From Flavobacteriales bacterium (GTDB taxonomy: Bacteria > Bacteroidota > Bacteroidia > Flavobacteriales_D > Sanyastnellaceae): DNA of 9,791 bases. The notes below the pieces were generated by a model. It was not told the origin of the DNA and searched no databases. It was given only the letters and a program-made list of their open reading frames with translations. This document shows, one piece after another, positions 6,121 through 9,791 of this stretch. The position numbers and the translations under genes were made by a program. Numbering within the stretch: the first letter of the stretch is position 1; each line of letters opens with the position of its first letter. The DNA lies in the NCBI GenBank assembly GCA_947464885.1, contig CANHYZ010000045.1:1-9791 (forward strand). The letters are read 5' to 3'.

Positions 6121-6204
6121 ACCCAGCACTCATTACCCGATGCTCATTACCCAGTACTCATTACCCGGTACTAAGTACCCAGTACCCAGTACCCAGTACC
6201 CATT
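6121..6204 (+). repeat. 7-mer tandem array ACCCAGT (12 units), inverted relative to the array at 5970-6025
   Basis: Twelve abutting heptamers: ACCCAGC, ACTCATT, ACCCGAT, GCTCATT, ACCCAGT, ACTCATT, ACCCGGT, ACTAAGT, ACCCAGT x3 and ACCCATT. The first eight alternate, giving a 14-base higher-order period. The last four have CCC every seven bases, so the minus strand has four G3 tracts with 4-base loops. Confidence 0.92.
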
Positions 6205-6209
6205 TTATT

Positions 6210-6222
6210 GGAATATTATTCC
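6210..6222. repeat. 13-bp dyad GGAATA-T-TATTCC
   Basis: Perfect 6-bp inverted repeat with a single central base, about 140 bases upstream of recA and next to C-rich runs (6221-6226, 6231-6234, 6238-6245). It may be a binding site; no factor can be named. Confidence 0.35.
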
Positions 6223-6282
6223 CCCCACAGCCCCTATCCCCCCCCACAAACGTTTGATTTCATGCTCATAAATTCTTCTGCT

Positions 6283-6299
6283 TTGTAAATAGTTTACAA
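6283..6299. promoter_or_regulatory. Dyad TTGTAAA-N3-TTTACAA upstream of recA
   Basis: Perfect 7-bp inverted repeat around TAG, ending 60 bases before the recA start and 15 bases before the proposed -33 element. Its size and symmetry fit a dimeric regulator operator, possibly an SOS-type or other recA control site. It does not match the E. coli LexA box (CTGT-N8-ACAG), so the regulator is unknown. Confidence 0.45.
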
Positions 6300-6314
6300 T
6301 CTGCCCCCTATACC

Positions 6315-6345
6315 TTGCGACACAATTCAAGTATCGCTAACTTTT
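6315..6345 (+). promoter_or_regulatory. Possible recA promoter, TTG-N20-TAACTTTT
   Basis: TTG at 6315-6317, a 20-base spacer, then TAACTTTT at 6338-6345. The latter matches seven of eight positions of the -7 TAnnTTTG consensus and has the same spacer as the stronger promoter at 3742-3773. Transcription would start near 6350, leaving a very short A/C-rich leader before the ATG at 6360. Confidence 0.4.
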
Positions 6346-6359
6346 AAAACAACAACACA

Positions 6360-7373
6360 ATGGCTGATGTAAACAAAGAAAAAATGAAGGCCTTGCAGCT
6401 GGCAATGGACAAGCTGGAAAAAACGTACGGCAAAGGTGCCGTCATGAAGCTCGGAGATGAGGCTACCGAGCAAATCGAAGTCATCCCAACCGGTTCCATT
6501 GGTTTGGATCTTGCCCTGGGTATTGGCGGATTCCCCAAAGGTCGCATCGTAGAAATCTACGGTCCGGAATCTTCGGGTAAAACAACCCTGGCCATTCACG
6601 CGATTGCGGAATGTCAGAAAGCCGGCGGTATCTGCGCCATCATCGATGCAGAACACGCCTTTGATAAATTCTACGCGGAGGCACTGGGCGTTGATACAGA
6701 AAATCTTTTAATCTCTCAACCCGACCACGGTGAGCAAGGTCTGGAAATTGCCGAGAACCTGATTCGTTCAGGCGCGATTGATTTGATCGTGATTGACTCG
6801 GTTGCAGCACTCACGCCTCGCTCCGAAATCGAAGGTGAAATGGGCGACAACAATGTGGGCGTGCAAGCGCGCTTGATGTCGAAGGCGTTGCGCAAGCTCA
6901 CAGCCACCATCAGCAAAACAGGTTGCTGCTGCATATTCATCAACCAATTGCGTGAGAAAATCGGTGTGATGTTCGGAAATCCGGAGACCACCACCGGCGG
7001 AAATGCCCTGAAGTTCTATGCCTCAGTGCGCATCGATATCCGTCGCTCACAGCAGATCAAGGATGGTGAAACAGCCATTGGTAACCGCACCAAGGTGAAG
7101 ATCGTCAAAAACAAAGTAGCACCGCCTTTCCGCACAGCCGAGTTTGATATTATCTACGGCCACGGTATCAGCCGCAAAGGTGAACTGATCGATATGGGTG
7201 TTGATTTGAACGTGATCAAGAAAAGCGGATCATGGTTCAGCTACAACGAAACCAAACTGGGTCAAGGCCGCGATGCGGTGAAACAGCTGCTCGACGACAA
7301 CCCGGATTTGATGGAAGAAATCGAAGCACGCGTGAAAGAAGCCATCGCCGGCAAGAGCCTGGCTACGGCCTAA
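6360..7373 (+). CDS. recA: Recombinase RecA
   Basis: ATP-dependent strand-exchange protein that coats single-stranded DNA, drives homologous recombination and supports repair. The 337 residues are complete. They show an N-terminal helix (KMKALQLAMDKLEKTYGKGAVMKLGD), Walker A GPESSGKT at 68-75, catalytic E98 in DAEHAFD, Walker B LIVIDS ending at D146-S147, loop L1 around EGEMGDNN (158-165) and loop L2 from 194 (INQLREKIGVMFGNPETTTGG), including Q196. The C-terminal domain is present, but the tail (EAIAGKSLATA) is short and lacks the long acidic extension of E. coli RecA. The cysteine triplet C189-C191 is typical of Bacteroidota. The leader is A/C-rich without Shine-Dalgarno. It stands alone between a repeat-rich 389-base upstream gap and a strong terminator. 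Confidence 0.99.
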   Translation: MADVNKEKMKALQLAMDKLEKTYGKGAVMKLGDEATEQIEVIPTGSIGLDLALGIGGFPKGRIVEIYGPESSGKTTLAIHAIAECQKAGGICAIIDAEHAFDKFYAEALGVDTENLLISQPDHGEQGLEIAENLIRSGAIDLIVIDSVAALTPRSEIEGEMGDNNVGVQARLMSKALRKLTATISKTGCCCIFINQLREKIGVMFGNPETTTGGNALKFYASVRIDIRRSQQIKDGETAIGNRTKVKIVKNKVAPPFRTAEFDIIYGHGISRKGELIDMGVDLNVIKKSGSWFSYNETKLGQGRDAVKQLLDDNPDLMEEIEARVKEAIAGKSLATA

Positions 7374-7416
7374 TGCCTCTCCCTGAATGAGCGAATCATC
7401 AGCCAAACCAACTTCA

Positions 7417-7448
7417 TTTGGGGAAATGGCGTAAAAGTTCGAAATTTG
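7417..7448 (+). promoter_or_regulatory. Possible promoter for the TPR lipoprotein gene
   Basis: TTTG at 7417-7420, a 20-base spacer, then GAAATTTG at 7441-7448. This matches seven of eight -7 consensus positions (the first T is G). The predicted start near 7455 falls inside the recA terminator hairpin, so the 5' arm would be partly lost from this transcript. Confidence 0.35.
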
Positions 7449-7473
7449 GCCCCCGAGTAATCGGGGGCTTTTT
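7449..7473 (+). terminator. Intrinsic terminator after recA
   Basis: GCCCCCGA (7449-7456) and TCGGGGGC (7461-7468) form a perfect 8-bp GC-rich stem with a GTAA loop, followed by five T. It lies 75 bases after the recA stop and only 22 bases before the preferred start of the next gene. Confidence 0.92.
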
Positions 7474-7495
7474 CATGTATAATCGTTTCAATTTC

Positions 7496-8551
7496 ATGCG
7501 CACACTTACCCTTCTCTTTTCGCTATGGTCTTTGCTGGCCGTGCATTCCTGCGATGGTGGCTCCTTAAAAACGTCCAACGACACCATACTTTCCGAAGCA
7601 GAACGCGACTCCGTGGCACAGTTAGACTCGGTATTCCGTGCGTTGAATAAACGCATCATGGATAATCCCAACGACTTCAACGCCTATCTCGACCGTGCGC
7701 GTTATTGGGGCGATCGCGAATTTTATCCCTACGCCTACAGTGATATTCTCAGAGCCATTGGTGTCGACTCCACGCAAGCATCTATCTACGAGCTGCGCGG
7801 TGACCTGTATTTCAAACAACAAAAAGTCAAAGAAGCCTACGACGATTATACCATGTGCCTCCGCAGAGACTCCCTTTACATTAAAGGTCTGCTAAAAAAA
7901 ACCGGCATCGATATCGTGCTTGGCAATTACGAAGTCGCCAGAGGACAGCTCAACACAGCACTTCGGGTGAATGAGTACGAGCCCGAAGCGTATTACCTCC
8001 GCGGGCGATTGTATAAAACCATGGGGGATACGAACACGGCAGCTTCTTCCTACAAAACCGCCATCGAAGTAGACCCTGATTACTACGACGCCTATGTGGA
8101 AGTCGGTTTGCTTTACGCAGCCAAGAAGAACGAACTTGCTAAAGAGTACTATTCTTCAGCCATCGGCATTCGTCCGCGCAGCATCGAGGCTTGGTACAAC
8201 AAAGCCATGTTCTTGCAGGAAACCGGTAGTAAAAAGAAGGAACGCTACAAAGAGGCGTTTGCTTGTTACGACAGCATCTTAGAGATTGACCCGAAATTCG
8301 TTGCAGCCCATTTCAACAAAGGCTTTGTGTTTCTGGAATACCTCCAGCAATATGACAGTGCATCAACGTATTTCAGCAATGCCGTCGCTATTTTCCCTGA
8401 ATACTATCAGGCCTACTACAACCGCGGATTGTGCAATGAAAGTCTGAACAAGCGCAAAGAAGCTGAATCCGATTACCGTCAGGCCTTAGCCTTGAAGCCC
8501 GACTACACCGATGCCGCCATTGCGCTGGGTCGAATTGTCGACGGCAAGTAA
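7496..8551 (+). CDS. TPR-repeat lipoprotein
   Basis: A 351-residue protein built almost entirely of tetratricopeptide repeats, so probably a protein-binding scaffold in the cell envelope. With the ATG at 7496 it begins with a short signal peptide (MRTLTLLFSLWSLLAVHSC). C19 is a likely lipidation site, although VHSC is not an ideal lipobox. After a Ser/Asp-rich spacer, about seven to eight TPR units run from ~60 to 349. The clearest are at ~96-128, ~164-196 (AYYLRGRLYKTMGDTNTAAS), ~197-229, ~231-267 (with a short KKKERY insertion), ~270-302 and ~304-337, many ending in the DP or KPDY turn. Longer in-frame starts at 7418 and 7475 are disfavoured: the first reads through the terminator hairpin and the second places residues before the signal peptide. 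The binding partner is unknown. Confidence 0.85.
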   Translation: MRTLTLLFSLWSLLAVHSCDGGSLKTSNDTILSEAERDSVAQLDSVFRALNKRIMDNPNDFNAYLDRARYWGDREFYPYAYSDILRAIGVDSTQASIYELRGDLYFKQQKVKEAYDDYTMCLRRDSLYIKGLLKKTGIDIVLGNYEVARGQLNTALRVNEYEPEAYYLRGRLYKTMGDTNTAASSYKTAIEVDPDYYDAYVEVGLLYAAKKNELAKEYYSSAIGIRPRSIEAWYNKAMFLQETGSKKKERYKEAFACYDSILEIDPKFVAAHFNKGFVFLEYLQQYDSASTYFSNAVAIFPEYYQAYYNRGLCNESLNKRKEAESDYRQALALKPDYTDAAIALGRIVDGK

Positions 8552-8557
8552 TTCGAC

Positions 8558-9791
8558 TTAATTGGGTAGCAGGATCGGTTTGTAAATCTGTTCCTGCAGG
8601 TTTTCAGGATTATCCGACGGCACCACGGGGAAATCCAGGTAAGCGCGTTTGATCAGAAAAAGCCCTTTGTTTTCGGGGTGTTCCAAGGTGAGATAGACTT
8701 CCAGATAAATATCCGGATTCGCATATTTCGGATCAATCGTAATTGTGAATTCCTCCTTCTTCGGTTGTTCAGTGTCCAACTTCAATTGTCCGGAACCATC
8801 GCCCAAAATCAATTCATTCTGTCCGGCCGGAACGATTTTATACCCTTCCAAATCAAGAAGCACATGAAGCTTTAAGGGTGAACTTCCACCAACATAAACG
8901 CTGTCCATTTGCACCAGATCAGCGCCAGTATGCGCCGGATCAAAACCGACTAACTCTTGCGATGGCTTGAACCAAAAATTCTTCATGAGTTTGTCGCTTG
9001 GTGAGCCCAGCATGCGAATAAGGTGATTATCGCTATCGAGCAAATACAGATCACCGTCTTTGACCATCACATCGGTCGGAGACGACAATTTCACTTGATT
9101 GGATTTCACACCTTCCGACACTTGTTCACCAACCACCGTCCAGTCTTTATCCTCCGGCTGGTAACACACTTTTCCATCACGCGTAACACCGGCAATACCA
9201 TCCTTCCATTCGCACACGGAAGTAAATCGAACCTCCTTGGGCTTTTTGATCTCGTTGATTTTTCCCTTGCGGTCGACCTTGAAGATTTTCCCATCGGCCA
9301 TGGTCACATACAGATGCGCTGCACCGGCGTTAATGTTGATAGGACAGCTGCGCAACATACCTGTTTGCGATTCCGGAAGATCACAGAACAAGCGTGTAGC
9401 GCCGTCCTTCATATCTACTTCATACAACTGATTGGTTGATGCACTGATGACATACAATTGGTTGCCCATCACGGCCACATCAATAGGAAGTCCGAGTGGC
9501 TCATAGCGCGCATCAATCGCCTTGACCTTCTTCCAGGTAATGAATCCGCTTCCTACCAGGGAAGACACTTGTTCGGATGTAAAGTCGATCACGCGTATAC
9601 GGTGGTTGTAGGTATCGGCAATGAACAGCTTACCCTCTGCGTGCACCATGCCCGATGGGCGATTGAACAGCGAGATGAAATAACTCTCATCCGTATACCC
9701 CGGCAGTGTGGACCCAATCAAATGTGCAACACTACCATCTTCGTTGAAGGCGACCATGCGATTGTGAGCCGCGTCATTCACAAAGATCAAA
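8558..9791 (-). CDS. NHL-repeat beta-propeller protein, NHLRC2-like; 5' end outside window
   Basis: About 410 visible C-terminal residues of a minus-strand gene whose start lies beyond base 9791. The first visible codon (TTG) is probably internal because it opens inside a propeller blade (IFVNDAAHNRMVAFNEDG). Blades follow at about 54-70 (KLFIADTYNHRIRVIDF), 111-127 (QLYVISASTNQLYEVDM), 159-174 (HLYVTMADGKIFKVDR) and 247-261 (DLYLLDSDNHLIRML). Between them is the SLFNRPSGM segment seen in NHLRC2-type propellers. Residues ~300-390 form a separate beta-rich C-terminal domain, also as in NHLRC2. Such proteins often carry a thioredoxin-like domain in front, which cannot be seen here. The gene converges on the TPR gene with six bases between stop codons and no clear terminator. 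Confidence 0.75.
   Translation of the reverse strand, partial: LIFVNDAAHNRMVAFNEDGSVAHLIGSTLPGYTDESYFISLFNRPSGMVHAEGKLFIADTYNHRIRVIDFTSEQVSSLVGSGFITWKKVKAIDARYEPLGLPIDVAVMGNQLYVISASTNQLYEVDMKDGATRLFCDLPESQTGMLRSCPININAGAAHLYVTMADGKIFKVDRKGKINEIKKPKEVRFTSVCEWKDGIAGVTRDGKVCYQPEDKDWTVVGEQVSEGVKSNQVKLSSPTDVMVKDGDLYLLDSDNHLIRMLGSPSDKLMKNFWFKPSQELVGFDPAHTGADLVQMDSVYVGGSSPLKLHVLLDLEGYKIVPAGQNELILGDGSGQLKLDTEQPKKEEFTITIDPKYANPDIYLEVYLTLEHPENKGLFLIKRAYLDFPVVPSDNPENLQEQIYKPILLPN

Noticed and set aside
6062..6271. Open frames of 60-70 codons across the second heptamer array
   Set aside because: Most of the translation is repeat-derived (THYP, TQYP, PVPST patterns), there is no family resemblance, and the length comes from the array lacking stops in those phases.
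7478..7483. TATAAT as a -10 box for the TPR gene
   Set aside because: There is no matching -35 element, it lies almost at the start codon, and the Bacteroidota primary sigma factor uses TAnnTTTG instead.
7418..7495. Upstream start for the TPR protein at 7418
   Set aside because: It would translate through the recA terminator hairpin and put 26 residues before a clear signal peptide. The start at 7496 is better.
8537..8557. Bidirectional terminator between the convergent TPR and NHL genes
   Set aside because: Only a 5-bp GTCGA/TCGAC stem with an 11-base loop and no T-run is present, mostly within the TPR coding end.
9023..9439. 138-codon plus-strand open frame
   Set aside because: It is antisense to the well-supported NHL-repeat gene and shows no recognisable protein pattern.

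Overview
The window looks like chromosomal DNA of a member of the Bacteroidota, probably a Flavobacteriales or related lineage with moderate GC. Four things point there. RecA has the three-cysteine stretch and the L2 loop sequence typical of the phylum. A DUF1015 gene follows serC and serA, and a DUF4476 secreted protein is present. Starts lack clear Shine-Dalgarno sequences. The clearest promoter (TTTG-N20-TATCTTTG at 3742-3773) is the -33/-7 type of the Bacteroidota primary sigma factor. No plasmid, phage or transposase gene is visible. The content is housekeeping, but the intergenic DNA is unusually rich in short tandem repeats.

Layout. 1-728 is the C-terminal half of a MOP-superfamily (WzxC-like) polysaccharide flippase cut by the window edge. 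740-1453 is a secreted DUF4476 protein. 1494-5970 is a five-gene co-directional block: serC (1494-2564), a short serA (2674-3630), a DUF1015 gene (3853-5067), a YggS/PLPBP-type PLP homeostasis protein (5069-5737) and a two-helix small membrane protein (5746-5970). 6360-7373 is recA, closed by a textbook intrinsic terminator at 7449-7473. 7496-8551 is a TPR lipoprotein. It converges, with a 6-base gap, on a minus-strand NHL-repeat protein (8558-9791, 5' end outside) resembling the propeller and C-terminal part of NHLRC2.

How the genes fit together. SerA and SerC make O-phosphoserine from 3-phosphoglycerate. SerC and YggS both bind PLP. The DUF1015 protein sits between them, carries an ADGHHR motif resembling ParB/sulfiredoxin-fold proteins such as the free serine kinases SerK and SbnI, and is a candidate for acting on serine or phosphoserine. 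No serB is in the window.

Non-coding DNA. Four tandem arrays of 7-mers (TCACTAG; TTCAACA; GGTACTG; its complement ACCCAGT) and one of 8-mers (GGATAATA/GGATTGTA) fill the gaps, three of them flush with start or stop codons. The TCACTAG array forms nearly the whole predicted 5' UTR of the DUF1015 gene. The two GGTACTG/ACCCAGT arrays upstream of recA are inverted copies with a 23-bp perfect complement, and both have G-quadruplex patterns. A 20-bp perfect palindrome lies between serC and serA, and a TTGTAAA-N3-TTTACAA dyad lies upstream of recA.
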